Source: CAZTNW01 sp964614945 | GTDB lineage: Bacteria; Caldisericota; JANLFM01 | Length of the DNA: 64,000 nucleotides | Reading direction: 5' to 3' | NCBI GenBank assembly: GCA_964614945.1 | Contig: CAZTNW010000001.1 | Location: 186,001 to 250,000 of the forward strand | In this document: positions 1 to 8,278 of the stretch, one piece after another | How the letters are laid out: each line of letters begins with the position of its first letter | Position numbering within the stretch: position 1 is the first letter of the stretch | Translations under genes and position numbers: made by a program | Notes under the pieces: generated by a model | Databases searched by the model: none | Told to the model about the DNA's origin: nothing | Seen by the model: the letters and a program-made list of their open reading frames with translations, nothing else

Positions 1-1575
1 AAAATCCTTAAATCTCTGTTCGCAGAATTCCACATCATTATTCTCCACCAAAAGCTGCTTTAGAAGCAAAGCGGACTGCGCTTGCAGTTCACTCTGGAAC
101 TCCTCGATCTCCCTTTCTTGCAGAAATCCACGAAAAATGAAATCGGGCCCTGCAACGATGTATCGGTGCTTCAAACTCACAGCGCCCGAGACAAAAACCG
201 CTCCTTCACTTGCTAGTATCTGACGATCGCGCAGGACTCTGCTTCGTAAATCATCGAGAAATATGCCGTCTACATAACGGGCTGCCGCGGCGATCTTTCC
301 CCCTGGATAGGCCCGGCCGGGCGTGAAATTCACCACTTCGCCGTTCTCTAAGAGGAAGACGTTCTCTGAGCCGATCCCCATTTCCGCCGCGAGTCGACCA
401 CAATGCACAAGATGCCTGTATTCGCCATGAATAGGGATGAAGTAGCGCGGCTTCACCATATTGATCATCATTTTTATATCCCCAGCATAGCCATGACCGG
501 ATACATGAACCCCGGTGCCGGAACCATAAATGACATCGGCCTTTTGGCGAAATAAATTGTCTATCGTCTCCGCGACCAGAATCTCATTTCCAGGAATGGG
601 ATCGGCGGAAAAAATAACCATATCGCCGGGTTCAACTTTAATCTTCTTATGCTCTCCTGCAGCAATTCTGGCTAATGCGGAGAGCGGCTCTCCCTGGCTT
701 CCAGTGGTAATGATAGCCAGTTCCGATCTGTGGTAATGGGGAATTTCTTCCGTTTTAATTAAAAGATTAGCGGGTATCGACAAGTAGCCGAGATCCTGAG
801 CAACCTCGACAACTCCGCTTAGAGACATACCATCCACCACCACCTTGCGTTTAAAATCATGAGCAGTGCTTAAGATCTGCTGTAAACGATGAACATTTGA
901 GGCGAAAGTAGTAATTATAATGCGATGTTTGCAGCTGCGAAAGATCTCCTCCAAAACCGGCTTGACACTCTTTTCAGAGGGCGCGTACCCTATCCTTTCA
1001 GCATTAGTGGAATCGCAGAGGAGGCAAAGGACTCCTCTGCTGGCGAGCTCGGCTAATCGGTGGAAGTTGATGATGTTCCTGTCCACAGGGGTCTGATCGA
1101 ACTTAAAATCGCCTGAATGAATTATCGTTCCAAGCTTATTGTGGATCGCAAGGCTTACTCCTGCGGGAACACTGTGGGTTACCGGTAAGAATTCTACCTG
1201 GAAGGGCTTGATGGTGATCATCTCTCCTGGTTTGATCAAATGCTTCTCGCAAGCAACGTTCAGTTCCTTCAGTTTTTTCTCAGCCAGACCCAGGGTTAAA
1301 TCAGTACCCCAGACAGGAACTGGAATTTGCTGTAGCAGGTAGGGTAAGGAACCCACATGGTCTTCATGTCCGTGGGTGAGGATAACAGCCATGACCTTAT
1401 TCCGGTTGGCTAAAAGGTAGGACATGTCGGGAATAATGAAATCGATGCCCGGAGTTCTGTCGTCGGGAAATTTTACCCCGGCATCCACAACCAGAATTTT
1501 CCCCTCGAACTCGAAAGCCATCATGTTCTTGCCAATTTCTCCCAGGCCCCCTAAGGCCACGAATTTCAGAATCAT
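1..1575 (-). CDS. rnj: ribonuclease J (partial, 3' end beyond the window)
   Basis: Metallo-beta-lactamase/beta-CASP ribonuclease with 5' exonuclease and endonuclease activity in cytoplasmic mRNA decay and rRNA maturation. The frame starts at ATG 1575, five bases after a GAGGGG ribosome binding site, and stays open for 525 codons to the window edge. The family is usually 550-560 residues, so about 30 C-terminal residues are missing. The metal-binding signature THGHEDH lies at residues 67-73, followed by family blocks such as VTHSVPAG, HSGDFKFD and LLCDSTNAE. The start overlaps the udg stop by 4 bp, so the two are translationally coupled. It is the last visible gene of the rpsO-pnp-dut-udg-rnj run. 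RNase J identity is firm; J1 versus J2 cannot be told. Confidence 0.95.
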   Translation of the reverse strand, partial: MILKFVALGGLGEIGKNMMAFEFEGKILVVDAGVKFPDDRTPGIDFIIPDMSYLLANRNKVMAVILTHGHEDHVGSLPYLLQQIPVPVWGTDLTLGLAEKKLKELNVACEKHLIKPGEMITIKPFQVEFLPVTHSVPAGVSLAIHNKLGTIIHSGDFKFDQTPVDRNIINFHRLAELASRGVLCLLCDSTNAERIGYAPSEKSVKPVLEEIFRSCKHRIIITTFASNVHRLQQILSTAHDFKRKVVVDGMSLSGVVEVAQDLGYLSIPANLLIKTEEIPHYHRSELAIITTGSQGEPLSALARIAAGEHKKIKVEPGDMVIFSADPIPGNEILVAETIDNLFRQKADVIYGSGTGVHVSGHGYAGDIKMMINMVKPRYFIPIHGEYRHLVHCGRLAAEMGIGSENVFLLENGEVVNFTPGRAYPGGKIAAAARYVDGIFLDDLRSRVLRDRQILASEGAVFVSGAVSLKHRYIVAGPDFIFRGFLQEREIEEFQSELQAQSALLLKQLLVENNDVEFCEQRFKDF

Positions 1576-2153
1576 GACAACCCCTCGCCCCGCAGAGTCT
1601 CTTTGAGCTTCAGAAAATCCCTGGAAATTTCCTCTTTAACTTCCGCTCTATACAGAGCAGCGGCCGGATGAAAAGTTGGGAGGTAGAGGACTCCGTCCTG
1701 ATGATATATCCGGCCATGTGCAGTTGTGATATTTAAATTGCCATTGACTAAAGTGTGCAGGGCATGTCTCCCCAAAGTGCAGATGAGCTTGGGGCAGATC
1801 AGCGCGATCTGGGCGATTAAATAGGGATGACAGGCTTTTACTTCTTCAGGAAATGGATCCCTGTTGCCGGGCGGTCTGCACTTGACCACATTTGTGATAT
1901 AAACATCTGCGCGACTCAACCCCACCTGCATTATCAATTGATCAAGAAGCTTCCCTGCCTGCCCTACGAAAGGCCGGCCACGAAGGTCCTCCCGCTCCCC
2001 GGGAGCTTCGCCTACAAATAGGAGCGAGGCAAAAATATTACCCTCACCTGGTACTGCGTTTTTGCGCGTCTCATGAAGAGTACAGAGGGTGCAGCGACCA
2101 ATCTCTCCACGCAATAGTGAAAAAATCTCCTCTCTATCGTCCTGTATGGCCAA
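1572..2153 (-). CDS. udg: family 4 uracil-DNA glycosylase
   Basis: Iron-sulfur uracil-DNA glycosylase (family 4, also annotated as SPO1 DNA polymerase-related), removing uracil from DNA in base excision repair. It has 193 residues, a normal length. The active-site block GEAPGEREDLRGRPFVG is at about 48-64, and the four cysteines expected to hold a 4Fe-4S cluster are C21, C24, C92 and C108, with VKCRPPGNRDP around the third. It overlaps dut upstream by 20 bp and rnj downstream by 4 bp. Sitting beside dut, it forms a uracil-exclusion pair: one enzyme keeps dUTP low and the other removes misincorporated uracil. Confidence 0.95.
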   Translation of the reverse strand: MAIQDDREEIFSLLRGEIGRCTLCTLHETRKNAVPGEGNIFASLLFVGEAPGEREDLRGRPFVGQAGKLLDQLIMQVGLSRADVYITNVVKCRPPGNRDPFPEEVKACHPYLIAQIALICPKLICTLGRHALHTLVNGNLNITTAHGRIYHQDGVLYLPTFHPAAALYRAEVKEEISRDFLKLKETLRGEGLS

Positions 2154-2574
2154 ACCCCCCTTGATCGCGTTCTGATCGCGGCAATTGATCCTGTAATACG
2201 AACCGGGCTTTTACCACAGGGGAGATTACGAGTTGGGCGAAGCGCTCTCCCCTGTTGATTAAAAAATTATCCGCGCTCAAATTCATCAGAATTACCTGTA
2301 CCATGCCGCGATAATCCGAATCGATAGTGGCCGGAGTGTTAAGGATTGTTATTCCATGTCTCAAGGCTAAACCACTCCTCGGCCGAATTTGCCCTTCAAA
2401 GCCCGGAGGAATTGCCAGGTAGAAACCACAAGGCACCAAACGCCACCCACCTGCAGGAATCTCCACTGTCTCGCTGGAAAAAAGATCAAGTCCTGAGGAA
2501 CCCGGAGTCATGTATTGGGGAAGAGGCAGGTCTTGGGCTTTTGGGTCAACCTTGATGGGGATGAGTACTTCCAT
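2134..2574 (-). CDS. dut: deoxyuridine 5'-triphosphate nucleotidohydrolase
   Basis: Trimeric dUTPase that hydrolyses dUTP to dUMP, preventing uracil incorporation and supplying dUMP for thymidylate synthesis (ThyX is encoded at 18681). The 146 residues carry all five family motifs: GSSGLDLFS (I), RPRSGLALRHG (II), DSDYRGMV (III), RGERFAQLV (IV) and a glycine-rich C-terminal RDQGGFGHTGR (V). The start overlaps the pnp stop by 29 bp and the end overlaps udg. Motif V normally closes over the active site; here it ends directly at the stop codon, a complete if minimal tail. Confidence 0.96.
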   Translation of the reverse strand: MEVLIPIKVDPKAQDLPLPQYMTPGSSGLDLFSSETVEIPAGGWRLVPCGFYLAIPPGFEGQIRPRSGLALRHGITILNTPATIDSDYRGMVQVILMNLSADNFLINRGERFAQLVISPVVKARFVLQDQLPRSERDQGGFGHTGR

Positions 2575-4684
2575 GCTTCTTCGTCTCTTCCCCCTGGCTT
2601 TCCTCTTCCGTCAGGCCTTTCCTTGTCAGGCCGATACGGTTCTGTTCGTCGATTTTATTCACCTTGACGAGAACCTCATCTCCGACCTTAAAGACATCCT
2701 CTATCTTCGGAATCCTGCGGTCGGAAACCTGCGAGATATGGAGCAAGCCCTCTTTCCCCGGAGCAATCTCAATGAAAGCGCCGAATGAAGCTAGGCGCGT
2801 GACTTTCCCCAAATAAATTGAGCCTACTTCGACCTCCCCTGTGAGAAGCTCGATAGTCTGTTTTGCTCTCTCTCCGGACTCGGCCGTAGGGGCAGTAATG
2901 TATACTCTTCCACTCTGCTCCACGTCGATCACTGCACCAGTATCCTCGGTGATCTTTTTTATGACTTTGCCTCCAGGCCCAATTACCTCCCGAATTTTGT
3001 CAGGATTGATATCTATTACGAAAACGCGCGGTGCACTCGGAGAGAGATCGGCTCGAGGAGCAGGAATGGCCTCATGGATTTTCTGCAGAATGAAAAGCCG
3101 GGCGTCACGAGCTTGCAAAAGAGCCTGCTGAATGATGGGAATATCAATCCCCTCTATCTTCATATCCATCTGCAGGGCAGTGATGCCTTCTTCTGAGCCG
3201 GCAACCTTGAAATCCATATCACCCATAGCATCTTCCATGCCCTGGATATCCGTCAGGATTATGAGCCTATCGCCCTCCTTGATCAATCCCATTGCGATAC
3301 CGGCAATGGGATTCTTGATTGGAATTCCGGCATCCATCAGGGACAAGGTACTCCCACAGACGGACGCCATGGAGGTTGATCCGTTCGATTCCAGCACCTC
3401 CGATACAAGCCTGATCGTGTAGGGAAAATCCTCCTGGGAGGGGATAACAGGATACAGGGACCGTTCGGCTAAGGCCCCATGCCCGATTTCTCTCCGTCCC
3501 GGCCCTCGCATGGGACGGACTTCCCCGGTCGAAAAAGGAGGGAAATTGTAATGATGCATGTAGCGCTTGAACTCCTCGATGCCTAATCCCTCGATAATCT
3601 GGACTTCGCCGATCGCTCCCAGGGTCACTACTGTCAGAACTTGAGTCTGACCGCGGGTAAAGAGGCCAGAACCATGGACTCTGGGAAGAACTCCAACTTC
3701 ACAGGAGATCGGGCGAATCTCCTCCGGCTTTCGGCCGTCAGGACGAATACCGTCATTGAGAATCATTACCCTTGCCTCTTCCTTAAGAATGGCTCTCTCA
3801 CTATCCTGAATGGCGAACTCGAGACCGGGGAAAGCTTCCAAGAGTCTGGTTCTGATCTCTATATCAATGCGAGAAAGTTCGTCCTCCCGCTTCTTCTTAT
3901 CAGCAATACGAATCGCTTGCCGGAGCCTCTCTCTGGCTTCCCTTTCCACTGTCTGAATTAACTCGGCGGGATACTGGACCAACGGAATCTCTATTTGCCC
4001 TTGACCGACCTGCTCAATCAATAACCTTTCCAGAGAGATTATGTTCTTAATTTCCTGATGCGCATGCATCAGGCCCTGGACGAGAAGATTCTCAGGCGCT
4101 TCCTTCGCACCGGCTTCCACCATGAGGATGGCTTCCTCTGTGCCTGCCACCACGAGGTCCAGGTTTCCCTCCTCGATTTCGGTGTATGAGGGATTGAGAA
4201 TAAATTTTCCATTCATATATCCCAGCCGAACTGCAGCTATGGGCCCATGAAAAGGAATTCCACTCAGGCAAAGGGCGGCAGAGGCACCGATAATGGCAAA
4301 AGTGTCAGGCGGATATGCGGGATCGGCAGCCAATACTTTGGCTATTACCTGGACATCATTACGTATATCGTGGGGAAACAAAGGACGGATGGAGCGATCA
4401 ATTAAGCGGGAACGCAGTATCTCCTTCTCTGAAGGACGTCCTTCACGCTTAAAAAAACCGCCGGGAATTTTACCAGCAGCATAAAGTCTTTCTTCGTAAT
4501 CCACTATCAGGGGAAAAAAGTCGATCCCCTCCCTGGCGGTAGGAGAAACACAAGCCGTGACAAGAACGACATTGTCCAGATATTTGACGACTACCGCACC
4601 CCCTGCTTGTCTTCCCACTTTTCCCGTCTCGATGCGTAGCTCTTTACCGTCAATAGTTTTTTCTACATGGTTACTTTCACCCAA
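2546..4684 (-). CDS. pnp: polyribonucleotide nucleotidyltransferase (PNPase)
   Basis: Phosphorolytic 3'-5' exoribonuclease of RNA decay, acting as a trimer. At 712 residues it is full length, with two RNase PH domains joined by an alpha-helical linker, then a KH domain ([17 protein letters not shown] at about 570-586) and an S1 domain ([15 protein letters not shown] near 635). Conserved active-site blocks [13 protein letters not shown] and [10 protein letters not shown] are present. It starts 9 bp after the rpsO stop, the classical rpsO-pnp arrangement, and leads into dut, udg and rnj. Two RNA-decay nucleases, pnp and rnj, therefore share one transcript. Confidence 0.98.
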   Translation of the reverse strand: MGESNHVEKTIDGKELRIETGKVGRQAGGAVVVKYLDNVVLVTACVSPTAREGIDFFPLIVDYEERLYAAGKIPGGFFKREGRPSEKEILRSRLIDRSIRPLFPHDIRNDVQVIAKVLAADPAYPPDTFAIIGASAALCLSGIPFHGPIAAVRLGYMNGKFILNPSYTEIEEGNLDLVVAGTEEAILMVEAGAKEAPENLLVQGLMHAHQEIKNIISLERLLIEQVGQGQIEIPLVQYPAELIQTVEREARERLRQAIRIADKKKREDELSRIDIEIRTRLLEAFPGLEFAIQDSERAILKEEARVMILNDGIRPDGRKPEEIRPISCEVGVLPRVHGSGLFTRGQTQVLTVVTLGAIGEVQIIEGLGIEEFKRYMHHYNFPPFSTGEVRPMRGPGRREIGHGALAERSLYPVIPSQEDFPYTIRLVSEVLESNGSTSMASVCGSTLSLMDAGIPIKNPIAGIAMGLIKEGDRLIILTDIQGMEDAMGDMDFKVAGSEEGITALQMDMKIEGIDIPIIQQALLQARDARLFILQKIHEAIPAPRADLSPSAPRVFVIDINPDKIREVIGPGGKVIKKITEDTGAVIDVEQSGRVYITAPTAESGERAKQTIELLTGEVEVGSIYLGKVTRLASFGAFIEIAPGKEGLLHISQVSDRRIPKIEDVFKVGDEVLVKVNKIDEQNRIGLTRKGLTEEESQGEETKKHGSTHPHQG

Positions 4685-4693
4685 ATTTCTGCT

Positions 4694-4963
4694 CTACTTC
4701 CTTAATCCAAGAGATTTTATAATACTCTGATAACGCTCCGATGATTGTCTTTTCAGGTAGTTTAGCAAACGCCTTCGCTCCCCCACCATCTTTAATAATC
4801 CTCGTCGAGAGTGGAAATCCTTTGCATGGATCCGCAGATGTTCTGTCAGCGAATTGATCCTCTCGGTTAAAATTGCAATTTGGACTTCAGGGGACCCTGT
4901 ATCGAGTTCATGGATCTGAAACTTAACAATAATCGCCTGCTTCTGCTCTTTGCTTAAAGTCAA
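4694..4963 (-). CDS. rpsO: 30S ribosomal protein S15
   Basis: Primary 16S rRNA-binding protein of the small-subunit platform. I place the start at TTG 4963, not at the in-frame ATG 4981. The TTG follows a strong GAGGAGG five bases away and gives 89 residues beginning with TLSKEQKQ, exactly the usual S15 length. The ATG would put the ribosome binding site inside the coding sequence and has no Shine-Dalgarno of its own. Signature blocks [36 protein letters not shown] and LNYLKRQ are intact. It has its own promoter and a structured leader (4964-5042) and is followed after 9 bp by pnp. Confidence 0.97.
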   Translation of the reverse strand: MTLSKEQKQAIIVKFQIHELDTGSPEVQIAILTERINSLTEHLRIHAKDFHSRRGLLKMVGERRRLLNYLKRQSSERYQSIIKSLGLRK

Positions 4964-5042
4964 ATTTTCCTCCTCAATCATTCACACTGATTCCTCAAAC
5001 CAAGAGGATGGCTTGGAGGAAGCCATATCCCAGTAAGAGGTC
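4964..5042 (-). promoter_or_regulatory. structured rpsO leader, candidate S15 autoregulatory element
   Basis: This is the untranslated region between the predicted transcription start (about 5042) and the rpsO TTG. In the mRNA sense it forms a hairpin at 5026-5008 (stem ATGGCTT/AAGCCAT, loop CCTCC), extendable by two GC pairs across an AT bulge. A weaker hairpin TCCTC/GAGGA lies downstream. The loop region TTCCTCC is the exact complement of GGAGGAA in the rpsO ribosome binding site, so loop-SD pairing would make a pseudoknot that hides the SD. S15 autoregulation through leader RNA, including a pseudoknot in E. coli, is established; applying it here is inference from the complementarity. Confidence 0.55.
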
Positions 5043-5048
5043 TAATCA

Positions 5049-5078
5049 ATCTTAGCACAAATGTCACTCCGCTACCAA
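5049..5078 (-). promoter_or_regulatory. rpsO promoter (sigma-70 type)
   Basis: On the minus strand TTGGTA (5078-5073) is followed after 18 bases by TAAGAT (5054-5049), with an extended -10 (TGC directly upstream of TAAGAT). Predicted start is near 5042, between the ribF stop (5095) and rpsO, giving a leader of about 80 nt. Confidence 0.55.
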
Positions 5079-5094
5079 GCTCCGATCAGACCAA

Positions 5095-5853
5095 CTAAGG
5101 TAGCGTCGCGAGAAATGAAAGATGAATATGGGGGGAATTTACGCCTTCGAGCATGAGATAGGAATCCTGCAGTTGTGCCTCCATTTTGGAGCTACTTCCT
5201 CTAAGACGCACCTGATATCTACCAGGAGCAGGGAGCAGCTTAGCCTTATCTTTGAGCGTAAAGAGATTCACCTTCTTCTTCTCGAAAACCACGGTGTAGG
5301 GTGAACCCAGAAGCTGGTTTGCTTTCCTTATTGAGCCTCTGGCTATCAACTGGCGGATGAGAGAGGAGGATATGAATTCACCACCTGGCGCACAGAGCAT
5401 GGGAATGATCGTCGTGCTAAAACCATTCTCTTCTCCGATGCGCTTAAGCATCGCCGCGTTTCCCTCTCGGTTTCTTCCAAAAAGGAAGTTTTCGCCGACT
5501 ACCACAATCTTGGCTTGCGCTTTCTTCAAGATGATCTCTCTGCAGAAATCTTCAGGATTCAAATCGGAAATAGATGCGGAAAATTTAAGCAGAAAAAGCA
5601 GGTCGATCTGCATTTGCGCAAGTTCTCCCACCTTTTCCTCAAGGGTTAGAAGGAGTTTGTATCCCGCCTGCTTGAAAAAGAGGGGGGGCGGGGGATCAAA
5701 AGTCAGGACAGCGGAGGCCAACTGCTCCTGACGAGACAACTCTTTAACCTTCGCGAGGAGGACCTGGTGAGCAAGATGCAGGCCATCAAACACTCCGATA
5801 CCGAGGATCGTCCCGAGGCTGCTTCCTTCGTCGGGTAAAATATATGTCCTCAT
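5095..5853 (-). CDS. ribF: RibF-like FMN adenylyltransferase (FAD synthetase) lacking riboflavin kinase motifs
   Basis: The N-terminal 180 residues are a good nucleotidyltransferase domain that would transfer AMP to FMN to make FAD: GVFDGLHLAHQ near residue 22 (the GxFDGxHxGH family motif), LTFDPPPP, a GENFLFGRNREGN block and ISSSLIR at about 163. The C-terminal domain is short and degenerate. RibF proteins normally run to 300 or more residues and carry GRxLGFPTAN and TRPTF kinase motifs. Here only a scaffold remains (LLPAPGRYQV and a final LSFLATLP) and the kinase residues are absent. It overlaps truB by 4 bp and ends the rimP operon. Adenylyltransferase activity is likely; riboflavin kinase activity is unlikely. 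Confidence 0.85.
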   Translation of the reverse strand: MRTYILPDEGSSLGTILGIGVFDGLHLAHQVLLAKVKELSRQEQLASAVLTFDPPPPLFFKQAGYKLLLTLEEKVGELAQMQIDLLFLLKFSASISDLNPEDFCREIILKKAQAKIVVVGENFLFGRNREGNAAMLKRIGEENGFSTTIIPMLCAPGGEFISSSLIRQLIARGSIRKANQLLGSPYTVVFEKKKVNLFTLKDKAKLLPAPGRYQVRLRGSSSKMEAQLQDSYLMLEGVNSPHIHLSFLATLP

Positions 5854-6716
5854 CGCAGAATCCTCTCTGCTTTCAGCAGATGGCTTTCCTTTCTTCCCAA
5901 TACTCCCAAAAAATTGCCCCGCCTGTCCCTGGCCCGAAAAAGAAGAGCTGAATCAGAATTATCCTGGGGAAACACTTGCCCGTTGTAAAACGCCCTCAGT
6001 TGCCGGTCGGCAAGGACAATCAGCGGAAGATGGGAGAGTGCCTCGTCGAGTTCGATCCACTTGAGATACCCTGATTTCAATTCGGTTATCAATTGGGAGT
6101 GCTGAAGATGGAAGTTCCCACTGCGTACCCGCACAATAAAGTGTGCACAGGCGGCGCTCTCTAAAAGACGCCCCAGCTTTTGCGCGATAAATCGAATGTA
6201 GGTGCCGGCAGAGCAGTGTATTAGAAACCTCGCTCGCGACAGCTTGCCCGGTGTAAAATTCAAAAGCTTGAGGGAAAAAATTTCCACAGGCGCTTGGATA
6301 ATCTCACTTGCTGTTTCCCCCCGCAGAGCCATCTGGTAGAGCCTTTCACCTCGCCAGTGCTTTGCCGAATAAAGAGGGGTCTCTTGCTTAACTGTCCCGG
6401 AAAATTGAACTATTACCCGCTCTATCTCATCCAGCGTAATTTCCCCTCGGCCTTCCTTCAGAATGTTCCCCCAGATATCCCCGGTATCAGTTTCTATCCC
6501 AAACACTACATCGAAAATATATTCCTTGTCCGTCGGGAGGTAAGGAAGGAACCTCGTTGCTCGATTGCGAGCAATAGCTAAGACGCCGCAGGCCGGCAAA
6601 TCCAATGTTCCGGAGTGACCAAATTTCTCCTTTGGAAAAGATTCCTGCAGGAGGCGGATTACGTCAAAGGACGTCATTCCAGGAGGTTTGAGAACGTTCA
6701 GGAAGCCGTTTTCCAT
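5850..6716 (-). CDS. truB: tRNA pseudouridine(55) synthase
   Basis: Makes pseudouridine 55 in the T-loop of tRNAs. The 288 residues open with the family start GFLNVLKPPGMTSFDVI, and the catalytic aspartate lies in GHSGTLDLPACGVLAI (about 34-49). The family usually reads TLDPLATGVL; here the residues after the catalytic Asp are LPAC, a local P/L swap that leaves Asp in place. The tail, after residue 220, resembles a PUA-like domain. It overlaps nrnA by 19 bp and ribF by 4 bp inside the rimP operon, its common neighbourhood. Confidence 0.95.
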   Translation of the reverse strand: MENGFLNVLKPPGMTSFDVIRLLQESFPKEKFGHSGTLDLPACGVLAIARNRATRFLPYLPTDKEYIFDVVFGIETDTGDIWGNILKEGRGEITLDEIERVIVQFSGTVKQETPLYSAKHWRGERLYQMALRGETASEIIQAPVEIFSLKLLNFTPGKLSRARFLIHCSAGTYIRFIAQKLGRLLESAACAHFIVRVRSGNFHLQHSQLITELKSGYLKWIELDEALSHLPLIVLADRQLRAFYNGQVFPQDNSDSALLFRARDRRGNFLGVLGRKESHLLKAERILR

Positions 6717-7660
6717 TTCGTGATGGCCTCCTCGATCAAGAAGAGCAAGCTCTTCTTGATCCGGGACCAGGGTCCCTGAATCGTACAGCCGCTGGCTGTC
6801 GGATGCCCGCCTCCACCGAATGCTTCCGCCACCGGGGTCAGGTTCAGTCCCTGGCGTGAACGCATACTCACCTTGAAGGTCAAAGGGAGTACTTCTTTAA
6901 ATAGGACATAAACAAGAGGCTCCGGCCAGAGCCTCCAGATGTTCATGATGTAATCGGAATCAAATTCGGCCGTGACCTCAGCGCTAAGGGGGATGCGGCT
7001 ATAAGCGACGGGAGGATTATAAGTCATTTTCGATAAAACGATCCCCAGAACCCTAAGGTCCTTCTCGTCAAGGCGGGAAAACCATTGCGAGGCTACGGTT
7101 GGTTGAGTCCCTCGCTCCAGTAGTTTGGCAGCAATGCGAAGACACTTGCCTGAGGTGTTCTCAAAACTAAAACCTCCGGTGTCGGCATAGATAGCAAAAA
7201 AAAGGCATTGCCAGATCTGAACGGGGAGCGAGGGAGACAAGCTTAGGAAGAGCTCTGCCAGAATCTCCCCCGTGGAGGAAGCCTTTGCATCGACTAAATT
7301 CAGGTTCCCAAAAAAACTGTTGGTTATGTGATGATCGATGTTGATTACGAAAGAGGGTCTATCGCCACCTGCACTCAGGGCTCTTTCCAGTCCAGCGCAG
7401 TCCAAAACCACCAAGGGGCAACCATCCCATTTCACAACCTCGTTTCCCTTGATCTCGGCGGAGGCCGGTAAGGATAAAAACCTATCCGCCAACCCGCCCG
7501 GAAGCAGGACTCGAGCCTCTTTGCCATAATACTCAAGAAACTGGTAAAAGGCCAAAAGCGAGCCCACCGCATCACCGTCCTGGCCCTGGTGGGTGGTAAG
7601 GACAAAACAATCATGAATTCGCAGAAATTCTTGAAAAGTGCTAAGGTCCTTCTTCTTCAT
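6698..7660 (-). CDS. nrnA: DHH/DHHA1 phosphoesterase, NrnA-like nanoRNase/pAp phosphatase
   Basis: Bifunctional oligoribonuclease and 3'-phosphoadenosine 5'-phosphate phosphatase, clearing short RNA fragments and pAp. The 320 residues show DHH-family motifs in order: DGDAVGSLLAF near 28, VLDCAG, the DHH box IDHHITNSF near 110, YADTGGFSFENT, and the DHHA1 GGGGHPTASG near 288. Length and motif order match NrnA. It overlaps rbfA by 20 bp and truB by 19 bp. A perfect 13-bp inverted repeat lies in the last 20 codons (see 6734-6761). Confidence 0.93.
   Translation of the reverse strand: MKKKDLSTFQEFLRIHDCFVLTTHQGQDGDAVGSLLAFYQFLEYYGKEARVLLPGGLADRFLSLPASAEIKGNEVVKWDGCPLVVLDCAGLERALSAGGDRPSFVINIDHHITNSFFGNLNLVDAKASSTGEILAELFLSLSPSLPVQIWQCLFFAIYADTGGFSFENTSGKCLRIAAKLLERGTQPTVASQWFSRLDEKDLRVLGIVLSKMTYNPPVAYSRIPLSAEVTAEFDSDYIMNIWRLWPEPLVYVLFKEVLPLTFKVSMRSRQGLNLTPVAEAFGGGGHPTASGCTIQGPWSRIKKSLLFLIEEAITKWKTAS
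6734..6761. repeat. perfect 13-bp inverted repeat inside the 3' end of nrnA
   Basis: GATCAAGAAGAGC and its exact complement are separated by AA, so the mRNA can form a hairpin of 12 pairs with a CAAG tetraloop. It lies in coding sequence for KKSLLFLIEE, ending 36 bp from the nrnA stop and within 20 bp of the truB start (6716). No U-tract follows, so it is not a standard terminator. Confidence 0.8.
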
Positions 7661-7997
7661 TCTTGATTTCCTTCAGGAGCTTTTGCACCCTCATCGAGTC
7701 AGCAAGGCTGCGATCATATTGAAAAATTATCTGGGGGGCATAACGGAGTTGAAGTTTCTGCGCGACTCTCCTCTGGATAAAACCCTGAGCCCGAGCAATT
7801 CCCTCCATGGTTATCTGGATATCGGTTTCTGAGCCGAGGACGGAGATAAAAATTTTCACATATCTACCATCGGGAGATACTTCCACATGAGTAATAGTGA
7901 TGAAGCCAACGCGGGGATCCTTGAGTTCCCTCTGAAAAATAGCACTCACTTCTTCCTTAATCAGGGCTCTCATCCTTTCCTTGCGAATCGGCTGCAT
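7641..7997 (-). CDS. rbfA: 30S ribosome-binding factor A
   Basis: Cold-shock and 30S maturation factor that binds near helix 1 of 16S rRNA. The 118-residue protein has the KH-like fold signature: RMRALIKEEVSAIFQREL near the start, DPRVGFITITHVEVSPDGR at about 28-46 and YVKIFISVLG. It starts 2 bp after the DUF503 stop and overlaps nrnA by 20 bp. The placement after infB and DUF503 is the standard one in Firmicutes-like genomes. Confidence 0.96.
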   Translation of the reverse strand: MQPIRKERMRALIKEEVSAIFQRELKDPRVGFITITHVEVSPDGRYVKIFISVLGSETDIQITMEGIARAQGFIQRRVAQKLQLRYAPQIIFQYDRSLADSMRVQKLLKEIKNEEEGP

Positions 7998-7998
7998 G

Positions 7999-8274
7999 TC
8001 AGGTGACCTGCCAATCAGAGGAGAGTAATGTAATATCGGGTTGGCGATTCAAGTATCTCAGGATTGAAGCATGGGTTTCGCGCAGTTTTTCTTCAGTAGG
8101 AGAGGAAACTGCTACCTCAATAGTAGACCTCTGCCAGGTATTCTGCCCTTCTACCTCGCTGAGCGAGAGATTGTATCTCTTTATTTGTGTCATCAAACGC
8201 AGAATGACTTGCCTTTTTTCCTTCAGGGATTGGCTTCCAGGAATCCAGATTTCAAATCTTCCCCAGCCCACCAA
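7999..8274 (-). CDS. DUF503 (YlxP-like) family protein
   Basis: Small protein of unknown biochemical role found between infB and rbfA in many bacteria. The family hallmark is visible as GSQSLKEKRQVILRLM, followed by SEVEGQNTWQRSTIEVAV. I start it at TTG 8274 (91 residues), five bases past the infB stop, because family members begin directly with the first beta strand (here VGWGRFEIWIPG). GTG 8271 is equally possible. An earlier in-frame codon at 8316 would add 14 residues lying inside infB and unlike the family. No clear Shine-Dalgarno is visible, so expression may depend on coupling to infB. Function unassigned. Confidence 0.88.
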   Translation of the reverse strand: MVGWGRFEIWIPGSQSLKEKRQVILRLMTQIKRYNLSLSEVEGQNTWQRSTIEVAVSSPTEEKLRETHASILRYLNRQPDITLLSSDWQVT

Positions 8275-8278
8275 GCTT

